From Bartonella birtlesii IBS 325 (GTDB lineage Bacteria; Pseudomonadota; Alphaproteobacteria; Rhizobiales; Rhizobiaceae), in the NCBI RefSeq assembly GCF_000273375.1, contig NZ_CM001557.1, positions 1,579,026 through 1,622,278 on the forward strand: a stretch of DNA of 43,253 bases. The letters run 5' to 3'. A program made the position numbers and the translations under genes. Every line of letters begins with the position of its first letter. Position 1 is the stretch's first letter. This document shows, piece after piece, positions 35,170 to 43,253 of the stretch. The notes beneath the pieces are model-generated. The model was given only the letters and a program-made list of their open reading frames with translations, ran no database searches and was not told the DNA's origin.

Positions 35170-35607
35170 TCATATTTATAGTATAAAAGACTTATTAATT
35201 GTAGCTCGTCAGCAGTTTTTATATATTTTGACACTAGGTTTTGTACCAATTTATTTTTTTCAAAGAGTTTTAAAGGTGTTCTTAAAGGATCTTCAAAGAC
35301 CTTTCAAAGATCATTTAAAGCTTCCCTTTTGCAAGTTTTTATTTTTTCTCTTAAAAATCGTATTATTTGAGAGGAGGCATCACAACCGATCAAAGGATTA
35401 AGCCGACCTTTTGATTTTCTGTTCCTACCAACTTCTACCCCTCACTGCTTGCTGTGGGAATAGGCAGGTTATAGAGATGAAAGTAATGAAACAATACCAA
35501 ACGGATAAGTCATAAATTATAAGTAAGGCCCTAGCGTACATAGCTTATAGATTTTAGAAACAAACAATTATTATAATTCAGGCGACTAAAGACCAAATCC
35601 AATGCTT
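35170..35607. other. 438-bp gap after tRNA-Lys
   Basis: No gene. A degenerate cluster of TTCAAAGA/TTTAAAGG words lies at 35260-35330. Its position next to a tRNA and before phage remnants makes it a plausible old integration junction. Confidence 0.4.
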
Positions 35608-35997
35608 TTAATCCAGTGGGCAAACACGAATAATATGACCGTCAGGATCTTTGATTAGGAAGGTACGTCCAAATATGTCAGTATACGGTTCCTTCAAAAC
35701 ATTTATCTCAACGGTAGTTTGCTCTTGCCATTCTGCATATAGCTTATCTACGTCCTCTCCTTTAGGCAACATAATTCCGATTTCTGAAAAACGAGGTACA
35801 TTCTCCTCAGGTGCATCGCCCCCAGACCAGATAGCAAAGAGTGCATCACCAGAAGAAGCAAATGCAACATAGCGTGGCGAGATGAATACAGGCTCCTTCT
35901 TGAAGATGAATTTGTAAAAAGCGGTAGAATATTCTACGTTTGATACGTAAACCAACTGTAGGTTTGGGGTAACAGAATAAGTAGAGATATTACTCAT
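35608..35997 (-). CDS. VOC (glyoxalase/bleomycin-resistance) family protein
   Basis: 129 residues: NLQLVYVSNVEYSTAFYKFIFKKEPVF at the start and FLIKDPDGHIIRVCPLD at the end, the two beta-alpha-beta-beta-beta modules of the VOC fold. The metal-ligand Glu/His positions are only partly kept, so substrate and activity are uncertain; PhnB-like and SMU1112c-type proteins are similar. It lies in the accessory patch between tRNA-Lys and phage fragments and may have come with it. Confidence 0.8.
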   Translation of the reverse strand: MSNISTYSVTPNLQLVYVSNVEYSTAFYKFIFKKEPVFISPRYVAFASSGDALFAIWSGGDAPEENVPRFSEIGIMLPKGEDVDKLYAEWQEQTTVEINVLKEPYTDIFGRTFLIKDPDGHIIRVCPLD

Positions 35998-36275
35998 AAA
36001 TTCTCCATAAGATAGCAGTGGTCACTTGACCATCCACATCTATACCCTATAATATTGACCTTATCGACAAGAGTTTGTGATGTTTCCGTTCACGGTGTGC
36101 TCCATTTATATGTTTTTACTCGCTTATGCTATATGCTAAAATATCAAAATCGCTACTATATAGTCTTCACCAACTTGATTTTGCCACCAATATAAGCAAC
36201 AGCTGATTCTATAGGGTCAACAGATTTTAATGTTCCTTTACAAACTGTATCCATAATTTTTTAATACTCTTTCAT

Positions 36276-37205
36276 CTATATGAGCCATCTTCTCATTGCT
36301 TTAAGTGATAAAAAGTGGCTGTAAATTCTCTTACATCGAATAGACATGTTCGTAAAATTAGTCCCGTTGAATGGGTGAACAGCCCAACCTCTATTTTTGT
36401 TGTTTTGCTTTCCCTTGTTAAGTGCTTCTAGAGTAATTTCTGTAATGTATCCGCTCTGTTTCTCATAGCGGTTGGTCACGGCAGCAACCTTCCATGGACC
36501 ATTGATTCCACCGCGAAATCCTTGCGAGAAAAAAGGTTGACCTGCCATGATTTCAGGACACAGCTAGAAGAAACAAAGAGTCACTACCATTGCCCAAGCA
36601 GACACAGCCTATCGAATTCGGAGGCAACAGCAATCAATCCTTCTCTTTACAAGAGTAAAAAACTACGCAAACACCGCACAGGTCTGCTAAAATCTGTTTA
36701 ATGTTAATTTGGCATGACTGCCTTTTTAAGCGATCAAAATAATGCGCTTACTTTGATCAGCAAGGCAGGTTAAAAAATCAACTACCAACCAATCTATGCG
36801 CACCACAGAAGAGAAAGTTTGTTTAGTAAACTGTGAACTGACCTTTTCTTGTGTCTCGACAATCTCACCAATAGTTTTGTAATCAAAATGTTCACTGCTT
36901 TTTTGCCACAAAGATGTGAAATCTCTCCTTCACTGCCACCACAGTTCACAACCGATTCAACAATAAAACACCTCATAAAAGCACTGATGCTGTTCTTATA
37001 TCAGAGCAACTTACTATGCACTGTTGCTTTGTGAAACACTTAAATCATCGCCGTTATCATCAAATTCTGCTTCAAAGCTATCAGATTCATTGCCAGCATA
37101 ATCGGTGATGGTTGCGGTTAAAAGACGTTGATAAAAGACCTCATCAACAAATTTGTCTCCCATCTTAACCACAAAAGGATGTGTACGCATTAATTCCATA
37201 AGCAT
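36276..37205 (-). pseudogene. Remnant of phage late-control protein D (tail spike/hub family)
   Basis: Three fragments in order on the minus strand. N-terminal: 37205-37014, MLMELMRTHPFVVKMGDKFVDEVFYQRLLTATITDYAGNESDSFEAEFDD, which matches the start of gpD-like proteins (TVTDNAG...SDxxEIxLDD). Middle: 36911-36726, KSSEHFDYKTIGEIVE and a second piece. C-terminal: 36548-36276, PEIMAGQPFFSQGFRGGINGPWKVAAVTNRYEKQSGYITEITLEA, the usual gpD ending. Several stops and shifts intervene. In intact P2/Mu-like tails this protein caps the tube and contacts the baseplate. Confidence 0.7.
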
Positions 37206-37687
37206 TTTACCGTACTTTAGGAATTATTAAGAACAAACTCAAACAGAATAACGATTGAGCCTCACTGCAAAAAAGATCGAGACTTATATTCTCTAACTCT
37301 ACCATAATATGCTTTTCTGGTACCTTCACGGCATTTGCTTCCCTTTACTCATATCCTATTTACATTGTCCTTGTGATTTTCCTCTATAAAAAAAGGAGAA
37401 CAAACCAAACGCATAGTGAATACGCAGAGATTGACCAGAAAGGCTGATATAATCGTGGTCTTACCGATACTAGTGAACACAACGGGGCCATGTAGAAGAA
37501 AGCGCTATAGCTGTTATCACTCGTCCAATAGCTTTTTTCACTCCCAAAACCCTTCCACCCCCCATGGATGATCTTTGCATCATTACCACAGCCGGTAAAT
37601 TGCGAACCAGAGAACCTATCAAAACACTCCATACAACCCCATAAAAATATAACAACGAAAACAGAATTTTTTTTCGCATCAATTATT
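37206..37687. other. Decayed DNA between gpD remnant and thiD
   Basis: Overlapping minus-strand frames (about 37384-37710) have no recognisable domain and run into thiD. They look like further phage tail debris, but I cannot assign them. Confidence 0.4.
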
Positions 37688-38551
37688 TCACATACTCTTC
37701 CATAATTCATAAAAATGGTGAAGTGGTCCCCGCCCCTTCCCTACTTGCAAAACACTTGAAGCAGATAAAGCCCCATTCAAATAGTCTTTTGCTTGTTTAA
37801 CTGCGCAAACTAAAGGCTGCGTAGGCAATAAAGCTGCAATTGCAGCTGAAATGGTACAACCTGTACCATGATCATTGGTAGTTATGATACGTGAAGCTTC
37901 AAGTGTCAGAACCTCTTCACAATCACAATAAAGGTCTGGACTAGAACAATCATAATTTACTGTACCTTTGCAAGCAAGAGTACTCAAATGTCCTCCTTTC
38001 AATAAAACTGCATTACAACCTAAAGCTAAAAGCCGAGGACCATATTGGTACATAGCATTTAATGACCATTGCACTTCACATCCCAACAACATGGCCGCCT
38101 CAGGCAAATTAGGTGTAATAATTGTTGACATCGGCACAAGAATATCACGCATAATTTCAATTGTATCAGACTTTAAAAGAACATCGCCACTTTTTGCAAC
38201 CATAACGGGATCAAAAACAATAAAGCGCGCTTTGTGATAAGCAAGACGCTCTGCTATAATCTGCGCAATCTGAGCATTTGCTACCATACCAATTTTAACA
38301 GCATCAACATGGATATCCTCAAAAACAGAATCAATTTGATCAGCCACAAAAGAAGCATCCAATGCCTGGAAAGCACGTACACCTTGAGTATTTTGTGCAA
38401 CAACAGCTGTGACTACACTCATACCATAGGTTTTCATGGCTGAAAAAACCTTCAAATCCGCTTGCATTCCAGCGCCACCAGAAGGGTCAGTCCCCGCAAT
38501 AGATAAAATCCGTGGAATAAAAAAAGCGTCTTTGCTCATCTGTAACTCCAT
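37688..38551 (-). CDS. thiD: Hydroxymethylpyrimidine/phosphomethylpyrimidine kinase
   Basis: 287 residues. ATP-dependent double phosphorylation of HMP in thiamine synthesis and salvage. Ribokinase-fold motifs: ILSIAGTDPSGGAGMQADLKVF at the N-terminus, VKIGMVAN, VFDPVMVAKSGD, TPNLPEAAMLLG and the anion-hole/catalytic NDHGTGCTISAAIAA near the end. The start could also be the ATG at 38539 (MSKDAFF), which has GGAG six bases upstream. No other thi genes or TPP riboswitch in the window, so it stands alone. Confidence 0.94.
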   Translation of the reverse strand: MELQMSKDAFFIPRILSIAGTDPSGGAGMQADLKVFSAMKTYGMSVVTAVVAQNTQGVRAFQALDASFVADQIDSVFEDIHVDAVKIGMVANAQIAQIIAERLAYHKARFIVFDPVMVAKSGDVLLKSDTIEIMRDILVPMSTIITPNLPEAAMLLGCEVQWSLNAMYQYGPRLLALGCNAVLLKGGHLSTLACKGTVNYDCSSPDLYCDCEEVLTLEASRIITTNDHGTGCTISAAIAALLPTQPLVCAVKQAKDYLNGALSASSVLQVGKGRGPLHHFYELWKSM

Positions 38552-38680
38552 CAATCTCTTTCCTTATGTTTTTAAATATTGGAAAATAAGTTACTGAAAA
38601 ATAGATTTTTGAAAAAACATAAAGAGAGATGTTTTCTCACGTAAATTACGTTATATATATAGTCTTCTTGCAGATATAAA

Positions 38681-39484
38681 ATGGAAAATATAGTGCTTAT
38701 CTTTCGTTCTCTTCTTTTTACGTTCGCTTTTTATACGACCACTTTTATACAAATGATTCTTTACGCTCCTATCTATTTTTTCATGCCACGCAAAAAAGCG
38801 TGGATTGTGCCTAAAACATGGGCGCGCGTCACACTTTTTTTGCAAAAATATATTGCGGGCACAAGCTATGAAATTGAAGGACTAGAAAATCTCCCTAAAG
38901 GAGCCTATATTATCGCTCCCAAACACCAATCTGCGTGGGAAACTTTCAGCCTTGTCCCCTATTTTGATGATCCCGCTCTCATCCTAAAACGTGAACTGAC
39001 ATGGATTCCATTTTTTGGCTGGTACATGGCAAAAACGCAAATTATTCCCATAAACCGAACAACGCCCATTAAAGCTTTAAAAACCATCATACAAAAAGCA
39101 AAAGAAAAAGCAAAACAAGGGCGCCAAATTTTGATCTTTCCCGAAGGAACACGACGACAGCCAGGACAGGAACCAGATTATAAATCAGGGATTATTGCTC
39201 TCTACAATGAATTGGGACTTCAAGTTGTTCCCATTGCACACAATGCTGGTTTATATTGGCCACGAGGCAATTTTCGCCGCTATCCTGGAACAATCCGTGT
39301 TCGCATTCTCCCCCCTATAGAAGCTGGTTTAAGCAAACGTGATTTTCTAAAACAACTCATCGAAAAAACAGAAAAAGCTTGTGATGAATTGCTTTTATTA
39401 GCAGCACAAGATCTAAACCCTCCACCTCTGCCACCTTGTGCTGTTAAAAAACTTCAAAAACTGAATCAATACATTGGTTTATAA
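38681..39484 (+). CDS. 1-acyl-glycerol-3-phosphate acyltransferase (PlsC-like)
   Basis: 267 residues. N-terminal membrane anchor (about 8-35), then the acyltransferase motifs: I, KHQSAWETF (His82 to Glu87, an H-X4-E variant of H-X4-D seen in rhizobial relatives); II, PINRTTPIKALK; III, FPEGTRR (153-159); IV, VVPIAHNAGLYWPR. It would add the second acyl chain in phosphatidic-acid synthesis at the inner membrane. Divergent from thiD. Confidence 0.9.
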   Translation: MENIVLIFRSLLFTFAFYTTTFIQMILYAPIYFFMPRKKAWIVPKTWARVTLFLQKYIAGTSYEIEGLENLPKGAYIIAPKHQSAWETFSLVPYFDDPALILKRELTWIPFFGWYMAKTQIIPINRTTPIKALKTIIQKAKEKAKQGRQILIFPEGTRRQPGQEPDYKSGIIALYNELGLQVVPIAHNAGLYWPRGNFRRYPGTIRVRILPPIEAGLSKRDFLKQLIEKTEKACDELLLLAAQDLNPPPLPPCAVKKLQKLNQYIGL

Positions 39485-40102
39485 AATGATTATTGCTTTG
39501 CACGCTGCATTAAAACAACAAAACACAGGAACATTTTCTATCTCGCTCTATATAATTAAATCATGAATAAATTTCTTTGCAGCTTATAGAGAACATCGTA
39601 TGTGAACAAACAACATTTGAAAGAAAAGTACAATATATCTGAACTCATCCAAGAGAAGGGATATGGTACACTAAAGATTTAGCAAATAGATTGTAATGCG
39701 AACCTACACAGATACTAAAATGGTAATCTTCTATAAATTTTGTATTACACTCTCTCCAAGTCATGCTAAAAGATGAGATAGGAATAAATGAAACATTTCT
39801 TAGAATAAATCGTAACTAAACAGAACAGTAGCGTATTTTTTCTAAAAAAAGCAGAGTAAAAAACAGAATAAGATATTACCCAATATCTATTATTAAATAA
39901 ATACTGCTTTAGAGACTTTTGCAAGCTACAAAGCTAAACTTATAAAGGGGAAAGTAAAAAAAGTCATGGTGATTTTTATCTCGATAAGCAAAACTAATAT
40001 GCTATTAACCATCTGCCTTCTATATCATAGACTAAAAAGCTTTTTGTACTAAATTAAAAAAGTTTTAAAGCCCTGACTAAGAAGATATTGGACTTAAGCT
40101 TA
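39485..40102. other. 618-bp AT-rich gap
   Basis: No gene, RNA or repeat that I can support. It probably holds the promoter of the carboxypeptidase gene near its right end. Confidence 0.5.
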
Positions 40103-41206
40103 ATGCAAAAACTCTTCACTAACTTATTTTTATCTTTGATTTTGAGTTTGATAACCACTCTTTCTCTGGCTCAACCCTTTATATCTGTTGATGTTACAAC
40201 GGGACATATCTTAGAGCACCATCGAGCTTTTGAGCGTTGGTATCCAGCCTCTCTAACAAAATTAATGACTGCCTATGTTATCTTTCATGCTATGAGAGCA
40301 GGAAAAATTTCACCCAACAAACACATCACTATCAGCAAAAATGCAGCCAAAGCACCTGCACACCGTTCAGGATATAAAGCTGGTTCTGTTCTCACACTTG
40401 ATACAGCCTTAACCATTACTTTAGTGAATTCTACCAATGATTTAGCCATCGCCATGAGTGAAGCAGTTGCTGGTTCACAAGAAGCTTTTGTACAACAAAT
40501 GAATATTGAAGCGAAACGCCTTGGTATGGCTGGTACCCATTTTGCCAATGCAAGCGGATTACCAGACCCACAAAATTACTCCACAGCACGTGATATTGCT
40601 CTTTTAGCGGTGCAAATTCGCCGTGAATTTCCTCAATATGCGCATTATTTTTCCATTCCTGCTATTGATTTTGGTAATAAACGAAAAATCCAACCCAATT
40701 CAAACAATCTCATTGGTCGTTTTAATGGAATAGATGGCATGAAAACAGGTTTTATTTGTGCCTCTGGCTTTAATCTTGTTGCCTCCGCAACTCGCCATAA
40801 ACGCACGATTATTGCTGTTATTTTAGGAGCCAACAATATAAGTGAACGAGAAGAAAAAGCTGCACAGCTGCTCGAAGCAGGTTTTTTACATCAAGATGTA
40901 CCTCAATTAACACTGGCAACACTAAAACCCTATGGTACTAAACTGACTAAAGCAAATGATATGAAACAACAAATGTGCACGCCTGAAGCCGTAAAAATGC
41001 ATGCAAATTCTTATGACGATCAAGGAAATATCATCTTTACTTCACCTTTTATTACTGATCCACCTTCTTCCGTACTTCCTTTACAAGTACGACTTATCAG
41101 TAAGCCACAAACAAATGAATCTACATTTCAATATAAAACGAAAGAAAAAACAAAAATGCTAAAAAAATTTCATATTCCGTATCAAAACAAAAAAACAGCT
41201 CTATAA
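40103..41206 (+). CDS. D-alanyl-D-alanine carboxypeptidase (PBP5/6 family)
   Basis: 367 residues from the ATG at 40103. Signal peptide (LFTNLFLSLILSLITTLSLAQP). Active-site motifs of the S11 family: SLTK (Ser50, Lys53), STN (110-112) and KTG (214-216). It trims the terminal D-Ala from peptidoglycan stems in the periplasm. After the catalytic domain the C-terminus is basic (KTKEKTKMLKKFHIPYQNKKTAL) and could hold it to the membrane. A TTG five codons upstream is a weaker start. Confidence 0.93.
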   Translation: MQKLFTNLFLSLILSLITTLSLAQPFISVDVTTGHILEHHRAFERWYPASLTKLMTAYVIFHAMRAGKISPNKHITISKNAAKAPAHRSGYKAGSVLTLDTALTITLVNSTNDLAIAMSEAVAGSQEAFVQQMNIEAKRLGMAGTHFANASGLPDPQNYSTARDIALLAVQIRREFPQYAHYFSIPAIDFGNKRKIQPNSNNLIGRFNGIDGMKTGFICASGFNLVASATRHKRTIIAVILGANNISEREEKAAQLLEAGFLHQDVPQLTLATLKPYGTKLTKANDMKQQMCTPEAVKMHANSYDDQGNIIFTSPFITDPPSSVLPLQVRLISKPQTNESTFQYKTKEKTKMLKKFHIPYQNKKTAL

Positions 41207-41227
41207 TCAAACGATGGTCAGTAAAAC

Positions 41228-42289
41228 ATGAAAATAGAGCGCATTCCTCTCACTCTCATTACCGGCTTTTTAGGTTCTGGCAAAACAACTTTGCTAAACC
41301 GGATGCTACGTGATCCTCTTTTGGCTGATTGTGCTGTGATTATCAATGAATTCGGTGAAATAAGTATTGATCATCTTCTGGTTGAAAAAACAACGGAAGG
41401 AATTATCGAACTTGCCAATGGTTGCTTATGCTGCAATTTGCGCAGTGACCTTATTGATACTTTGACTGATTTAATAAATCGCGTTCAAATGGGAAATCTC
41501 AAACCACTCAATCGCATTATCATTGAAACAACAGGCATGGCTGATCCTGCGCCTATTTTACAAGCCCTTTTAAGTAACCGTCTTTTCATGCAAACATTGT
41601 TCATCGACGATGTTCTGACAACATTTGATACATTAAAATCGATTTCCCTCCTTGAACACTATCCTGAAATACACAAACAATTAGTACTTGCTGATAAAAT
41701 TATCCTCACCAAAACAGACCTTATTGATAAAAAAGCGCTTTCCAATACACTTCTCAAAACACTCAAAAGAATTAATCCTACCGCGCAAATCATAGATGTT
41801 CATTCTGATGAATGCTGTTCAAATGCATTAATAAGCAAAACATTATGGAATAAAAAAACAGAAAATAAAAAACATAAACAATGGTATAATATTTCTCTCC
41901 ATGATCATGCACACCACTCAACTATTCGTGCTTTTTCATTAGACTGCGAAGAGCCAATAGATTACAATAATCTTGATATCTTTTTAGAACTCCTAAAAGA
42001 TCTTTATGGTGCAAAATTACTCCGCATTAAAGCAATCGTTGCATTGTGTGATGATCCACACCGCCCCATTGTTTTACACGGTATACAGACATTTTTCCAT
42101 CCACCCATAAGATTGCCAACATGGCCGAAAGGAATCACACAAACGCGTTTTATCATCATTGCCAATGATCTTGAAAAAGAAGCGATACAAAAACTTTTTA
42201 ATGCTTTTTTAAACAAACCAGCAATAGATACAGCAGACAAAACTGCCCTATTAAATAACCCCCTGGTCATTCCAGGAATAAAGTTTTAA
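41228..42289 (+). CDS. COG0523 (CobW/ZNG-like) GTPase metallochaperone
   Basis: 353 residues. GTPase motifs: Walker A GFLGSGKT (13-20), zinc-binding CLCC (66-69, in NGCLCCNLRSDL), IIETTGMADPAP and TKTD (guanine specificity). The C-terminal CobW-C domain (HSTIRAFSLDCEEP..., RIKAIVALCDDPHRPIVLHGIQTFFHPP) is present, and a short His-rich stretch (HDHAHH, about 226-231) fits metal handling, most likely zinc. Starts 21 bases after the carboxypeptidase gene and is probably co-transcribed. No cobalamin genes nearby, so CobW proper is unlikely. Confidence 0.88.
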   Translation: MKIERIPLTLITGFLGSGKTTLLNRMLRDPLLADCAVIINEFGEISIDHLLVEKTTEGIIELANGCLCCNLRSDLIDTLTDLINRVQMGNLKPLNRIIIETTGMADPAPILQALLSNRLFMQTLFIDDVLTTFDTLKSISLLEHYPEIHKQLVLADKIILTKTDLIDKKALSNTLLKTLKRINPTAQIIDVHSDECCSNALISKTLWNKKTENKKHKQWYNISLHDHAHHSTIRAFSLDCEEPIDYNNLDIFLELLKDLYGAKLLRIKAIVALCDDPHRPIVLHGIQTFFHPPIRLPTWPKGITQTRFIIIANDLEKEAIQKLFNAFLNKPAIDTADKTALLNNPLVIPGIKF

Positions 42290-42505
42290 CTTTTTTCTAT
42301 CTTTAAGGAAGAAAAATCTTAATAAACAATACTACTAATTTCTGAACATGCTCTATAGTATCTCACTAAAACGCTAACATATTACTTTTTACCTCATCCT
42401 AAAAAATAAGAACTTCTTAGTTACCAGAAATCTGTAATCAAATTAATTTTTTGAATGGCATTATGCCCTTTACACAAAAAGAGAGCACCATAAACAGTAA
42501 GTAGG

Positions 42506-42685
42506 TATGCTAAAATTTATGGACAAGTTTATGATAATGCAAAGCTTAGTGGTTATCTTAAGGTTTGTGGAAAAGCTTATGGCAATGTAAAATTAAATGA
42601 TCGATTAGAAGTAAGGTGCATTGCAGCTCATCATGAAGTTTATGATGCTGATAATATTGTAGATATTGCAAATAACGCTGCGTAA
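42506..42685 (+). pseudogene. 3' remnant of a beta-helix-repeat gene
   Basis: Reads YAKIYGQVYDNAKLSGYLKVCGKAYGNV, then LNDRLEVRCIAAHHEVYDADNIVDIANNAA and stop. The six-residue turns match the prophage proteins at 5034 and 11450, but no start or N-terminal cap remains. Confidence 0.6.
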
Positions 42686-42689
42686 ATGA

Positions 42690-42733
42690 CACGCGCGGAC
42701 GCGGTAGGGGCGCCCCTCTTTAAAACATCTCAT
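42690..42733 (+). repeat. GC-rich leader element, copy D
   Basis: GCGCGGACGCGGTAGGGGCGCCCC then TCTTTAAAACATCTCAT, 36 bases upstream of the next beta-helix gene. The second half is identical to copy A at 5516-5541 on the minus strand. Confidence 0.7.
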
Positions 42734-42768
42734 TCAAAAATTTAATCTTCTTATAAAGGAATTGTGCT

Positions 42769-43253
42769 ATGCAAAAGAAGTTTGCACTCACAAATGAAAC
42801 AGCGTGTATTTGGTAAATATGTTCTTTACCGTATCCAAGCATTAAAAGACTTTTCGGATATCAAAGCAGGTATCTTAGGTAGCTATATCGAAAAGGAAAG
42901 CACAACCTTTCTTATGAGGGAAATTACTGGGTCTATGGCAATGCCCATGTGAGTGATGGCGCGCGCGTTTTTGCTGATGCCCATATTTATGATCATGCCC
43001 ATGTTTCTTATGATGCTGTGGTGTTTAGTTATGCAAGGGTTTATGGGCGTGCCAAAGTTTCTGGCTCGGCTCGCATTCACAGCCATGCTAAGGTTTATAA
43101 TTATGCCGTTGTTAATAGTTGTGCAAAGATTTATGGTAGGGTCTATGGCACGGCTAGCGTGGGTGGCTCTTGTGAGGTTCATGGCTCTGTTTATGGCAAT
43201 GCCAAGATCTCATATTGTACCAAGGTCTGGGGTAAAGCCTATGGTAATGCAAA
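42769..43253 (+). pseudogene. Beta-helix-repeat gene with two offsetting frameshifts, runs off the right edge
   Basis: Start ATG 42769 (AAAGGA upstream): MQKKFALTNETA, then the frame shifts by one extra base near 42812 to FGKYVLYRIQALKDFSDIKAGILGSYIEKE, then one base is lost near 42897-42899 (AAA where AAAA is expected) and the first frame resumes as KHNLSYEGNYWVYGNAHVSDGARVFADAHIY with about 17 further turns (AKVYNY, AKIYGR) to the window end. The cap matches the gene at 5034-5474. As written it stops after 15 residues. Confidence 0.7.

Noticed and set aside
35260..35330. TTTAAAGG/TTCAAAGA word cluster as a repeat array
   Set aside because: Words are short, irregular in spacing and expected in AT-rich DNA.
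37384..37710. 108- and 70-residue minus-strand frames before thiD
   Set aside because: Mutually overlapping, no recognisable domain, and the longer one runs into thiD; treated as decayed DNA.

Overview
The window looks like a chromosomal piece of a Bartonella species (Alphaproteobacteria, Hyphomicrobiales). Pointers are low G+C AT-rich intergenic DNA, a hemin-binding-protein (Hbp) type outer-membrane barrel, a fused SecDF, a short ACT-like IlvA, and prophage genes of rhizobial type. Species cannot be fixed from the sequence alone.

Positions 1-17376 are the early and packaging-entry part of a temperate tailed-phage prophage; the left end runs off the window. Reading leftward (minus) from the immunity region at about 13.1 kb: a Cro-like regulator, a broken membrane coiled-coil/beta-helix protein, a membrane coiled-coil protein, a RuvC-like resolvase, two DUF1376 replication-type proteins, an accessory replication protein, small unknown genes, a Rha/KilAC antirepressor, a beta-helix-repeat protein, SSB, a Panacea (DUF4065) antitoxin with a membrane-protein partner, then TerS and TerL. 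Reading rightward (plus) from the same point: a short CI-like repressor, a frameshifted small gene, an AntA/AntB antirepressor fragment, RecT, a YqaJ/lambda-type exonuclease, a small protein and the tyrosine integrase. Two plus-strand genes (1689-2315 and 10003-10827) sit against the flow of the left operon and look like morons. Four near-identical 15-bp palindromes flank the repressor gene. A 750-bp gap at 4.29-5.03 kb holds three tandem promoter-to-terminator units that look like small RNAs.

Positions 18.2-42.3 kb are mostly ordinary chromosome: RhlE-type helicase (TTG start), a secreted protein, IlvA, tRNA-Leu(UAA), Hbp-type barrel, a DUF3772/MscS channel split by two frameshifts plus a small secreted protein, SecDF, a Kef/YbaL-type antiporter split by one frameshift, a YbhN/UPF0104 membrane protein, a TerC-CBS-CorC protein, tRNA-Lys(CUU), a VOC protein, ThiD, a PlsC-like acyltransferase, a D,D-carboxypeptidase and a COG0523 GTPase. 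Between tRNA-Lys and thiD lies a decayed phage patch with fragments of a late-control-D tail protein.

The right edge (42.5-43.25 kb) enters a second accessory region with two decayed relatives of the prophage beta-helix-repeat genes, behind a GC-rich leader that is also present in the prophage. Single-base indels, most in A/T runs, break five genes; in three of these a second indel restores the frame. This could be real decay, phase variation or sequencing error, so those gene calls should be read with care.
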